Shown here: positions 15,917 through 22,700 of the stretch, piece after piece
Position numbering within the stretch: position 1 is the stretch's first letter
Layout: each line of letters opens with the position of its first letter
NCBI GenBank assembly: GCA_035347995.1
Contig: DAOPQD010000051.1
Span: forward strand, 1 to 22,701
Reading direction: 5' to 3'
Length of the DNA stretch: 22,701 bases
Source: JAAZNO01 sp012798275
GTDB taxonomy: Bacteria > Chloroflexota > Anaerolineae > B4-G1 > SLSP01
Made by a program: the position numbers and the translations under genes
Notes under the pieces: generated by a model
Database searches by the model: none
Seen by the model: the letters and a program-made list of their open reading frames with translations, nothing else
Told to the model about the DNA's origin: nothing

Positions 15917-15960
15917 GAGTTGTGAGTTGCGAGTTGTGAGTTGCGAGTTGCGAGTTGTGA
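15914..15960 (+). repeat. GAGTTGCGAGTTGTGAGTT word-repeat array
   Basis: Five or six copies of the GAGTTGCGA/GAGTTGTGA word begin at the etfA stop. They end just before the ribosome binding site of the four-helix-bundle gene. It is the same family as 14574-14667. Confidence 0.85.
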
Positions 15961-15974
15961 ATGAAAGGATAGAC

Positions 15975-16400
15975 ATGGCTAGAATTGAGCACTTTGAGGA
16001 GATTCTGGGATGGCAGAAAGGGCGAGAGCTGTGCCGGCTGGTGTATACGCTTACCGGGGTAGGGACATTTAGCCGGGATTTCGGCCTGCGAGATCAGATG
16101 CGCCGCGCGGCCGTCTCCGTCATCTCCAACATCGCCGAGGGCTTTGAGAGCCAGAGCAATCGCACGTTTACTCGCTATCTTTACATTGCCAAAGGCTCGG
16201 CGGGCGAAGTCCGTGCGCAGGCCTATATCGCGTTGGATGAGGGGTATATCACTCAGCAACAATTCGATCAGATTTACGCTCTCTCGGAAGAAACCGGGCG
16301 GCTCATCGGCGGCTTTATCGTCTATCTTCAACAACATCTTGACGAATCGCCCCGCGCCACTGCTGCTCCGACAGGAAAACCGGAACTCCAAACGAGGTGA
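15975..16400 (+). CDS. Four-helix-bundle protein of the 23S rRNA intervening-sequence (S23) family
   Basis: The product has 141 residues. The pattern FEEILGWQKGRELCRLVYTL, then DFGLRDQMRRAAVSVISNIAEG and the run RYLYIAKGSAGEVRAQ is diagnostic of the family first found inside 23S rRNA intervening sequences; related to the Avd proteins of diversity-generating retroelements. Its molecular role is unknown. ATG 15975 has AAAGGA five bases upstream. Its TGA (16398-16400) lies inside the GAGGTGA that serves as etfB's ribosome binding site, so it is co-transcribed and probably coupled. It is an intruder between etfA and etfB, preceded by the GAGTTGCGAG array, suggesting insertion of a small mobile unit. 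No rRNA or reverse transcriptase is near. Confidence 0.88.
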   Translation: MARIEHFEEILGWQKGRELCRLVYTLTGVGTFSRDFGLRDQMRRAAVSVISNIAEGFESQSNRTFTRYLYIAKGSAGEVRAQAYIALDEGYITQQQFDQIYALSEETGRLIGGFIVYLQQHLDESPRATAAPTGKPELQTR

Positions 16401-16402
16401 CC

Positions 16403-17197
16403 ATGTTCCACTTGCGAATCATTGTCTGCGTGAAGGTCGTCCCCAAACCTGAAGAAGTCCGCGTGGATCCCGTGACCTGGCGGCTGGACCGGAGCTCGGC
16501 GCGGTCGGAGCTCAACCCGCCGGATATGAACGCGGTGGAGTTCGCGCTGCAGCTCAAGGAACAGCACGGCGCGCATGTCGAGCTGCTGTCCATGGGGCCG
16601 TCGTTCTTCGAGCCGGTGTTGCGCGTGGCGCTGGCGATGGGCGCGGATCACCTCACCCTCCTCAGCGACCGGGCTTTTGGCGGCGCCGACACGCTGGCGA
16701 CGACGTACACGCTCGCACGGGCCATCGAGAAACTTGGCGGGGCGGATCTCGTGCTCTGCGGGGTCGAATCCTCCGACGGCGCGACGGGCCAGGTGCCGGC
16801 AGGCATCGCCGAGTGGCTCGGCTGGTCGCAGATCACCATGCTCAACCGCGTGACGCTCGACCCGGAGCGACGGACGGTGCGCGGTCGGCGGGAGATCAAG
16901 GGGGGGCACGAGGTGCTGGAAGTTCCTCTGCCCGCCGTGCTCTCCGTCGAGACGGCGGCGAACGAGCCGCGCTTCATGGATTACCGCCTCAAATCGTGGG
17001 CTTTTGCGCCGGAGCAGCTGACGGTATGGGACGCTGCCGCGCTCGCAGCGGACCCCGAGCTCATCGGCGTTCCCGGCTCGCCGACCGTCATCAGCGGCCT
17101 GGATCAGGCGCCTTTGCGCGAGCGCAAGCGGATCCCCCTCGTCGGAACGCCCGCGGAAATTGCCGCGCAGCTGGTTGATCTGTTGCGCGCGCGGTGA
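16403..17197 (+). CDS. etfB: Electron transfer flavoprotein beta subunit
   Basis: The product has 264 residues. It has the family's N-terminal IIVCVKVVPKPEEVRVDP, then LNPPDMNAVEFALQLKE, the nucleotide-binding region LSMGP and ALAMGADHLTLLSDRAFGGAD, and the signature block VLCGVESSDGATGQVPAGIA followed by REIKGGHEVLEVPLPAVLSV. It pairs with EtfA; the bound nucleotide is AMP in ordinary ETFs and a second FAD in bifurcating ones, which I cannot decide by eye. ATG 16403 follows GAGGTGA, which contains the stop of the preceding gene. It is the last gene of the plus-strand operon and converges with the kinase gene after 19 bases, with no clear terminator between. Confidence 0.93.
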   Translation: MFHLRIIVCVKVVPKPEEVRVDPVTWRLDRSSARSELNPPDMNAVEFALQLKEQHGAHVELLSMGPSFFEPVLRVALAMGADHLTLLSDRAFGGADTLATTYTLARAIEKLGGADLVLCGVESSDGATGQVPAGIAEWLGWSQITMLNRVTLDPERRTVRGRREIKGGHEVLEVPLPAVLSVETAANEPRFMDYRLKSWAFAPEQLTVWDAAALAADPELIGVPGSPTVISGLDQAPLRERKRIPLVGTPAEIAAQLVDLLRAR

Positions 17198-17216
17198 AGC
17201 TCGGCCCGCGTGGATT

Positions 17217-18380
17217 TCAGGGTGCTGCTTCTTCGGGGGAGGGGGGCAGCGTAAAGAAGAAGGTACTCCCCTGTTTCGGCTGGCTTTCGACCCCCGTTTC
17301 CCCGCCCAGACGCTCCATGATGCGGCGCACGATGGAGAGCCCCAGGCCGTACCCGGCGACGCGGCTGCTTCCTAAGCGTTGGAATGGGATGAACAGCTGC
17401 TCCTGCTGTTCGGGCGGGATGCCAGGACCGTTGTCCTTCACCCAAAAGCGCAGGCCGCCCTCCGCCAGAGGGGTGACGCCCAGTTCCACTCGCGGCGGTT
17501 GTCCCCCATGCTTGAGCGCGTTATCCATGTAGTTGACCCACACCTCTTCGAGCCAGGGCGCGTAGCTCCACACGCGGGGCCATGCCGCGGGCTGGACGAT
17601 TTCCGCCTGCAGTTTTTCGATGGCCGGCCCTAATCGCGCCAGCGCATCTTTGACCACGGCGTCCATCTCCACGGGGCCGAGGGCGGGCGACGGCTGCTGA
17701 CGAACCCCCGCCAGCAAGAGCAACGCCTGGATGATGTCCGCCATTTGGGTAGCCGTGCGCAATATTCCCTCGGCTGCCTGCGCACAGAGCGTATCGAGCG
17801 GCGTTCGGGTCACCAACAGTTCCGCATAGCCCAACAGCACGTTGAGGGGATCGCGCAGGTCGTGGGCGACGGTGTGCGCGAAGGCGTCGAGCTCCTCGTT
17901 GCGGGCCTGCAGCTCCGCGTTGAGCTGATTGACGGCTTCGAGCTGGCGGCTCAATTCCGCATTGGCCGCCTCGAGCTGCTGTTGGAGTCGCCGCGACCTC
18001 ACGTGGGTCTCCACGCGGGCGATGATTTCCTGTGGCTGGAAAGGCTTGGCCACATAATCCACCCCGCCCACGCTGAAGGCGCGCAGCTTTTCCTCCATCC
18101 CGCTCAGCGCGCTGATAAAAATGACCGGAATGTCGCGGGTCTGGGCATTTTCCTTGAGCCGCTGGCAGACCTGATACCCGTTCATCTCCGGCATCATGAC
18201 GTCCAGGAGCACCAGGTCCGGCGGCGCCGCCTCGATGGCGGCGAGGGCGCGTGCCCCGCTGGTGACCGCCCGCACTCTGTAGCCGATGGTTGCCAGCATG
18301 TTCGAGAGTACCTGCAGGTTTTCAGGGGAGTCATCCACAATGAGAATGCTGGCCGGCTCTTGCATCTTGGACTCTTTCAT
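17217..18380 (-). CDS. Response regulator-histidine kinase hybrid
   Basis: The product has 387 residues. An N-terminal receiver domain carries Asp16/Asp17, phosphoacceptor Asp60 (LVLLDVMMPEMNG) and Lys112 (KPF). A coiled coil follows at about 128-165. A HisKA domain has His173 in HTVAHDLRDPL. A HATPase_c domain carries the N-box NYMDNALKHG and the G boxes DNGPGIP and GYGLGLSIV. No membrane segment or input sensor is visible, so it is a soluble kinase controlled through its own receiver, probably by another kinase. It lies 78 bases after recD2 on the same strand, so co-transcription is possible but the functional link is unclear. An alternative start five codons in (ATG 18365-18363) cannot be excluded. 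The partner response regulator is not in the window. Confidence 0.9.
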   Translation of the reverse strand: MKESKMQEPASILIVDDSPENLQVLSNMLATIGYRVRAVTSGARALAAIEAAPPDLVLLDVMMPEMNGYQVCQRLKENAQTRDIPVIFISALSGMEEKLRAFSVGGVDYVAKPFQPQEIIARVETHVRSRRLQQQLEAANAELSRQLEAVNQLNAELQARNEELDAFAHTVAHDLRDPLNVLLGYAELLVTRTPLDTLCAQAAEGILRTATQMADIIQALLLLAGVRQQPSPALGPVEMDAVVKDALARLGPAIEKLQAEIVQPAAWPRVWSYAPWLEEVWVNYMDNALKHGGQPPRVELGVTPLAEGGLRFWVKDNGPGIPPEQQEQLFIPFQRLGSSRVAGYGLGLSIVRRIMERLGGETGVESQPKQGSTFFFTLPPSPEEAAP

Positions 18381-18458
18381 GTCAATGAAGCCTCATCTTT
18401 GACGGCAGCGCTTCCCCATTCCTGATGCTGTCCAGCGTTGATGATGTGCCGCATGGCG

Positions 18459-20747
18459 TCATCCAGACGTGTCCCTGGTTTTCCGGCTGACGTCAGGGGA
18501 CGGCGGGGATGCCGTTCTCGCCGGATAGTCGTCGGCGCTGGAACGGGCGACCGGTGCCCCCCGCAGCCGTTGCGCGAGCCGCGTGTTGCGCCGCGCGATT
18601 TTATCGTTGCGCACGGCCATGGCGATCGCCTTCATCCCACCGACGAGCACGACCAGGGTGCGCGCGCGGGTCACGCCAGTGTAGAGCAAATTGCGCTGGA
18701 GCATCATGTAGTGCTGCGTGAGCAGCGGCAGCACCACCGCCGGAAATTCCGAACCTTGCGCTTTGTGGATGCTGACCGCGTAGGCGTGCATGAGCGCGTC
18801 GAGTTCGGTGACATCGTAAGTGGCGACGGTGTCGTCGAAGGCCACCGTCACCGTGTGCTCTTCCAGGTCCATGGCCGTGATGTGGCCCATGTCGCCGTTG
18901 AAGACCTGCCGCTCGTAATCGTTTCGGATCTGCATGACGCGATCCCCTACCCGCAGGAGCCGCGCCCCGTGGGTGAGCTGCGCTTTGCCGGGGGCGGCTG
19001 GATTGAGCGCCTGCTGCAGCTGCCGGTTGAGCGCCGCCACGCCTGCCGCGCCGCGATGCATGGGGCTGAGCACCTGCACATCGCGTTCCGCGTCCAGCCC
19101 GAATTTCTCAGGAATGCGCCGGGTGACGATGTCGAGCACCAGCGCCGCCGCCTGTTCCGGGTCTTCCTGTCGAAAGAGGAAGAAATCCCGCGCTTCTGGC
19201 GGAAAGAGCGGCAGCTCGCCCCGTTTGATGCGATGGGCGTTGACGATGATGTAGCTGTCGTCCGCTTGACGGAAGATCGTCTCCAGTCGCGTCACCGGTA
19301 TCACGCCGCTGGCGATGAGATCCTGCAAGACGTTGCCGGGGCCGACGGCGGGGAGCTGATCCCCATCGCCGACCAGCAGCAGATGGCTGCCCGCCTCCAC
19401 CGCCTTGAGCAGGTGATGGATGAGCAGCAGGTCTATCATCGAGGTTTCGTCCACGATGATGAGATCGGCGTCGAGGGGATTTTCCTGATCGCGGAGGAAG
19501 CGATTGCCCTGCATGGGTTTGAATTCCAACAGCCGGTGCAGGGTTTTGGCCTCGAGGCCGGTGAGCTCGCTCAGGCGCTTGGCGGCGCGCCCCGTCGGCG
19601 CGGCGAGCAGTACCGTGTGTCCCCTGGATTGCAGGAGCTGGATGATAGCGCGGGTGATCGTCGTCTTGCCGGTCCCCGGCCCACCGGTGAGGATGGCGAC
19701 TTTCTCCGTGAGGGCCATTTTCACCGCCCGGCGTTGCGCTTCTACGAGCTGGAAGCTGTTGCGTCCGTCCAGCCAGGCGCAGGCGCGCTCCCAATCCAGC
19801 GCCAGGAAGTCGCTCAGCCGATCGCGCGAGCTGTGCAGGAGCAGCTGGAGTTTGGCGGCGACGCTCTGTTCGGCCTGGAAGAAGGGCGGCAGGTAGATGG
19901 CTTCCTCTTCGGCAATGACTTCTTCGGCGGCGATGAGGGCCGCCAGGGCCGCTTCGCACGGCGCGGCGGGAACCTCCAGCAGCTGCGCGGCGGCTTCCAG
20001 CAGCTGCGGCCGGGTGGCGAAGCAGTGCCCCTCGTCGCTCAGCTCGCTGAGCGTGTAGCGCAGTCCCGCCTCGAGGCGCTGCGGCGCGTCGTGCGCGATG
20101 CCCATCTGCCGCGCGATCTTGTCCGCCGTCTTGAAGCCCACTCCCCAGATGTCCTTCGCCAGCCGATAGGGGGTGTTTTGGACGATGGTGATGGCTTCAT
20201 CGCCGTACTGCTTGAAGATTTTCACGGCGAGGCCCGTGCTCACGTCGTGGCTCTGCAGGAAGAGCATGATCTCCTTGATCTGTTTTTGCTCTTCCCAGGC
20301 GGCGGCAATGCTGGCGGTGCGTTTCTCGCCGATGCCCGGCACTTCGCACAGGCGATTGACGTCTCGCTCGATGACGTCGAGCGTTTGCAGGCCGAAGTAG
20401 TCCACGATCCGCCGGGCGTTGACGGGGCCGATGCCGCGGATCAAGCCGCTGCCGAGGTATTTGCGCAGCCCCTCCAGGGTCGCGGGCAGCTGCACGGCGT
20501 ACTCCCGCACCTGGAATTGCCGGCCGTAGCGGGGATGCTCAATCCACACGCCGCGCAGTCGCAGCGACTCGCCCACGCTCGCCCCGGTCAGCTCGCCGAC
20601 GACGGTCACTTCGCCGGTCTTGCCACGGGGGATGACTTTGGCGATGGTGTAGCCGTTCTCCTCATTTTGGAAGGTGATGCGCTCCAACGTCCCCTCCAGG
20701 GTTTGGAGGGGAACTTGGGCGGCGGTAGCAGCTGTTGAGGTGGACAT
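18459..20747 (-). CDS. recD2: ATP-dependent RecD2-family DNA helicase
   Basis: The product has 762 residues, usual for RecD2. The N-terminal domain (LEGTLERITFQNEENGYTIA) is the RecD2 signature, followed by helix-hairpin-helix repeats (GSGLIRGIGPVNARRI, LCEVPGIGEKR). Helicase core: Walker A GGPGTGKTT near residue 353, Walker B IIVDETSMID, GDGDQLPAVGPGN, and C-terminal motifs AYAVSIHKAQGSEFP and LLYTGVTRAR. RecD2 is a 5'-3' superfamily 1 helicase working outside RecBCD in recombination and mismatch or replication repair. ATG 20747-20745 has no Shine-Dalgarno. A 22-bp palindrome containing TAAAAT ends right at the start codon, so the mRNA may be leaderless. The C-terminal 25 residues are Ser/Pro/Thr-rich and probably disordered. 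Confidence 0.95.
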   Translation of the reverse strand: MSTSTAATAAQVPLQTLEGTLERITFQNEENGYTIAKVIPRGKTGEVTVVGELTGASVGESLRLRGVWIEHPRYGRQFQVREYAVQLPATLEGLRKYLGSGLIRGIGPVNARRIVDYFGLQTLDVIERDVNRLCEVPGIGEKRTASIAAAWEEQKQIKEIMLFLQSHDVSTGLAVKIFKQYGDEAITIVQNTPYRLAKDIWGVGFKTADKIARQMGIAHDAPQRLEAGLRYTLSELSDEGHCFATRPQLLEAAAQLLEVPAAPCEAALAALIAAEEVIAEEEAIYLPPFFQAEQSVAAKLQLLLHSSRDRLSDFLALDWERACAWLDGRNSFQLVEAQRRAVKMALTEKVAILTGGPGTGKTTITRAIIQLLQSRGHTVLLAAPTGRAAKRLSELTGLEAKTLHRLLEFKPMQGNRFLRDQENPLDADLIIVDETSMIDLLLIHHLLKAVEAGSHLLLVGDGDQLPAVGPGNVLQDLIASGVIPVTRLETIFRQADDSYIIVNAHRIKRGELPLFPPEARDFFLFRQEDPEQAAALVLDIVTRRIPEKFGLDAERDVQVLSPMHRGAAGVAALNRQLQQALNPAAPGKAQLTHGARLLRVGDRVMQIRNDYERQVFNGDMGHITAMDLEEHTVTVAFDDTVATYDVTELDALMHAYAVSIHKAQGSEFPAVVLPLLTQHYMMLQRNLLYTGVTRARTLVVLVGGMKAIAMAVRNDKIARRNTRLAQRLRGAPVARSSADDYPARTASPPSPDVSRKTRDTSG

Positions 20748-20769
20748 AATCTCATTTTACTATGAGATT
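20748..20769 (-). promoter_or_regulatory. Palindrome abutting the recD2 start codon, with a possible leaderless promoter
   Basis: AATCTCAT and ATGAGATT form perfect 8-bp arms around a 6-base centre. The palindrome ends one base before the ATG. On the minus strand TAAAAT lies six bases before the ATG, with TTGCTG 16 bases further upstream. Transcription could therefore begin at or beside the ATG, and a repressor dimer on the palindrome would block it. The palindrome is seen; promoter and operator roles are inferred. Confidence 0.5.
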
Positions 20770-20823
20770 CAGCTTCAGCAACTGTCACCTGCCTGTGCCG
20801 GCTCCAGCCGCGTTAGATTTCTG

Positions 20824-20847
20824 GTAACTGTTCAGTCACCGACTGAC
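20824..20847 (+). repeat. GTAACTGTTCAG motif with small stem-loop (copy 1)
   Basis: GTAACTGTTCAG is followed by TCACCGACTGA. TCAGT and ACTGA pair around loop CACCG. A diverged copy with matching base-pair changes is at 22347-22370. Confidence 0.6.
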
Positions 20848-20861
20848 AAGGGGCTTTTTGT

Positions 20862-20909
20862 GGGGTTTTGCAGGCGGGCTGCGCCCGCCTGCAAAACCCC
20901 TTATTTTTC
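20862..20909 (+). terminator. Perfect 18-bp hairpin followed by a T-rich tract
   Basis: GGGGTTTTGCAGGCGGGC (20862-20879) and its exact complement (20883-20900) flank a 3-base TGC loop. TTATTTTTC follows on the plus strand, so it reads as a plus-strand intrinsic terminator. No plus-strand gene lies upstream; both neighbours are on the minus strand. On that strand no U-run follows the stem. It may stop antisense transcription or be a dispersed palindrome. Confidence 0.6.
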
Positions 20910-20911
20910 TG

Positions 20912-20945
20912 CCCTCCCCAGCCGCATATGCGTCGCGGGGGAGGG
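20912..20945. repeat. Second GC-rich inverted repeat between rlmN and recD2
   Basis: CCCTCCCC (20912-20919) pairs with GGGGAGGG (20938-20945), with the palindrome CGCATATGCG between them. It lies directly after the T-tract of the previous hairpin. The remaining sequence to rlmN (20946-21017) shows nothing I recognise. Confidence 0.45.
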
Positions 20946-21017
20946 GGAGGCAATCTGAAAGCTACGGATTACAAAATTTCATCAGACTTTGTATCCAGGC
21001 AGGAGATTTCTGGGATT

Positions 21018-22151
21018 CTATCCGTGTTCTTCTGTATGGGCTTGTGAGCCATTCGGGGGTGAAGCCGCGTCATGGCGTCGCTGCGCTGAATTCCGCGTCT
21101 GCAGCTGTCCGCAGCCGGCGGCAATGGCGCCGCCGCGGCGCTGTCGCAGCGTGTGAGGGACGCCTGCCGTGTCGAGCACGGCGGTGAAAGCGGCGACCGC
21201 CTCGGCAGGGGAGGGCAGCTCTGGATACGCCGGGGTGGGGTTCAGCAGAATGAGGTTGACGTGCGCTGGCACGCCGGCGAGGAGCGCCGCCAGCGCTGCG
21301 GCTTGTGCGGGGCTGTCGTTGACCCCGGCGATCAGCGCCCATTCGAACATCACCCGGCGACCGGTCCGCGCGGCGTAGGTGCGCGCCGCCTCGAGCAGCG
21401 CCGCGAGGGGGTAGCGCCGGTTGATGGGCATGAGCCGATCCCGCAGCGCGTCCGTCGCAGCGTGGAGCGAGATGGCCAGATTCATCCCCAGCCCCTCTTC
21501 CGTGAAGCGCGCGATGCCGGGGACGATGCCAGCGGTGCTGACGGTGATGCGACGCGGCGGAAATCCCAGCCCTTGCGGGTCGAGCAGCCGTCGCAGTGCG
21601 GCGAGGGTGTTTTCGTAATTGAGAAACGGCTCACCCATCCCCATCAGCACGAGATTGGTGAGGCTTTCTCCCTGGACGGCAAGCTCTCGCTGGAAGTGCA
21701 ACACCTGCGCGACGATCTCGCCTGCCGTGAGCTGCCGCACGAATCCCATATCGCCGGTAGCGCAGAAGGCACAGCCGCAGGCGCAGCCCACCTGTGTGGA
21801 GATGCAAGCGCTGCGTCGTTGGCGGTAGCGCAGCAGCACCCCCTCGATGCGTTGTCCGTCGGCGAGCTCAAGCAGGTCCTTGCGGGTAGCTCCGTCGGGC
21901 GCTTCGAGGCGGTCCACGACGCGGGGAATGTGCCATGGCGTCTCTGCTGCCAGTCGCGCGCGGAGCGCCTCTGATAGCGGCAGCGCGTCGAAATTGGCGG
22001 CTCCTTGTCGGTAGAGCGCGTGCCACAGCTCCAGTGCCAGATTGCGGGGCGCGTTCCAGCTCGCCAGCAGCGCTTCCAGCGCTTCGCGGCTCAGATCGTA
22101 GAGCCCGGCCGGCGGTGACTCATTCAGGGTTTGACTTTCTGGATTATCCAT
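21018..22151 (-). CDS. rlmN: 23S rRNA (and tRNA) adenine-2 methyltransferase, radical SAM
   Basis: The product has 377 residues. The radical-SAM CX3CX2C motif is Cys123/127/130 (CACGCAFC, with an extra Cys125). By analogy with E. coli Cys118 and Cys355, Cys116 (seven residues before the motif) and Cys347 (AGCGQL) are the catalytic pair that carries the methyl group. LMGMGEPFLNY and STAGIVPGI are further family blocks. The enzyme makes 2-methyladenosine at A2503 of 23S rRNA and A37 of some tRNAs. ATG 22151-22149 has only a weak GAG-type binding site. About 25 polar residues after the last conserved block form an unusual tail. The promoter candidate is 22239-22268. recD2 follows 270 bases downstream on the same strand, with two hairpins between them. 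Confidence 0.95.
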   Translation of the reverse strand: MDNPESQTLNESPPAGLYDLSREALEALLASWNAPRNLALELWHALYRQGAANFDALPLSEALRARLAAETPWHIPRVVDRLEAPDGATRKDLLELADGQRIEGVLLRYRQRRSACISTQVGCACGCAFCATGDMGFVRQLTAGEIVAQVLHFQRELAVQGESLTNLVLMGMGEPFLNYENTLAALRRLLDPQGLGFPPRRITVSTAGIVPGIARFTEEGLGMNLAISLHAATDALRDRLMPINRRYPLAALLEAARTYAARTGRRVMFEWALIAGVNDSPAQAAALAALLAGVPAHVNLILLNPTPAYPELPSPAEAVAAFTAVLDTAGVPHTLRQRRGGAIAAGCGQLQTRNSAQRRHDAASPPNGSQAHTEEHG

Positions 22152-22169
22152 AGGCGCTCTACAAAAATG

Positions 22170-22226
22170 TGACTCGGGGAGCTGTGAGCGCGGACTGCAA
22201 CGGCTCTCAACTCACGGCTCACTGAT
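22170..22226. repeat. GTGAG/GCTCAC word repeat in the rlmN leader
   Basis: GTGACTCGGGGAGCTGTGAGC and, further on, ACTCACGGCTCACTGATCTCC carry complementary GTGAGC and GCTCAC blocks, forming an imperfect hairpin. The vocabulary matches 8226-8272 and 14721-14890. It lies in the inferred 5' leader of rlmN. Confidence 0.55.
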
Positions 22227-22238
22227 CTCCTTGAGGGA

Positions 22239-22268
22239 ATTATACCAGCATTCGCCGGCATTCTGCAA
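22239..22268 (-). promoter_or_regulatory. Extended -10 promoter for rlmN
   Basis: The minus strand has a perfect TATAAT (22244-22239) preceded by TGG, an extended -10. A partial -35 TTGCAG (22268-22263) lies 18 bases upstream. The transcript would start near 22232, about 80 bases before the rlmN ATG, and would contain the GTGAG/GCTCAC hairpin. Confidence 0.6.
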
Positions 22269-22346
22269 GGGGCGCTTGCCTCACGGCTGTCGCATTTGGC
22301 CACTTGGGGTAGAAATGCGGCCTAAAGGCCGGGGATGAAAAAGAGA

Positions 22347-22370
22347 GTGACTGTTTAGCCACCGACTAAA
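22347..22370 (+). repeat. GTGACTGTTTAG motif with small stem-loop (copy 2)
   Basis: GTGACTGTTTAG is followed by CCACCGACTAAA. TTTAG and CTAAA pair around a CCACCGA loop. Relative to 20824-20847 the stem C-G pair has become T-A, while the CACCGA loop is kept. Confidence 0.55.
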
Positions 22371-22452
22371 ATCGCGTAGATTTCCGAGCAGCTGCTGAAA
22401 GAATCAAATTTGTAATATGCACAACCTTAATTGCTACCTGGCTACTTGAGCT

Positions 22453-22700
22453 GGGCTGAACAGTTACAACTTCACAAGAAAAACTCCATTGCTGATTGCG
22501 CTATCGGCTGTATAGTATTCGCGATCTGTTTTACAGGATGCGTTTCGAAGCGCGTCGTTTGGGGATGTATCAGCCCCGGGGGCCAGGAATTTCTCATCTT
22601 ATTCGTGGAATTCATGTTCATTCGGGGCCATTTTTGCAGGAGACGTCAGGTGCTGGCGCACATCATCCAAGGCTGAAAATGTGCGGTAACTGTTCAGCCC
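22453..22700. mobile_element. MITE-like 248-bp element bounded by 15-bp perfect inverted repeats
   Basis: GGGCTGAACAGTTAC (22453-22467) and its exact reverse complement (22686-22700) bound 248 bp with no convincing gene. The ends share the core GTAACTGTTCAG with 20824-20847. The window stops one base after the right end, so target duplication or continuation into a larger element cannot be judged. An 81-codon plus-strand frame at 22431-22676 crosses its left end and looks non-coding. Confidence 0.5.
22541..22646 (+). repeat. Dispersed 'ATTCGTG' repeat, copy B
   Basis: It has the same block order as 8289-8383: a hairpin (CGTTTCGAAGCGCG), CAGCCCCGGGGGC, ATTCGTGGAATTC, GTTCATTCGGGGC and finally AGGAGACG. 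An extra segment of roughly 15-20 bases follows CAGCCCCGGGGGC. It is nested within the inverted-repeat element 22453-22700. No coding frame follows its AGGAGACG inside the window. Confidence 0.7.

Noticed and set aside
18438..20738. A 766-codon plus-strand frame
   Set aside because: It is antisense to recD2, whose helicase motifs are complete on the minus strand.
22431..22676. An 81-codon plus-strand frame at the right end
   Set aside because: It crosses the inverted-repeat element and the dispersed repeat, has no ribosome binding site and shows no protein-like pattern.
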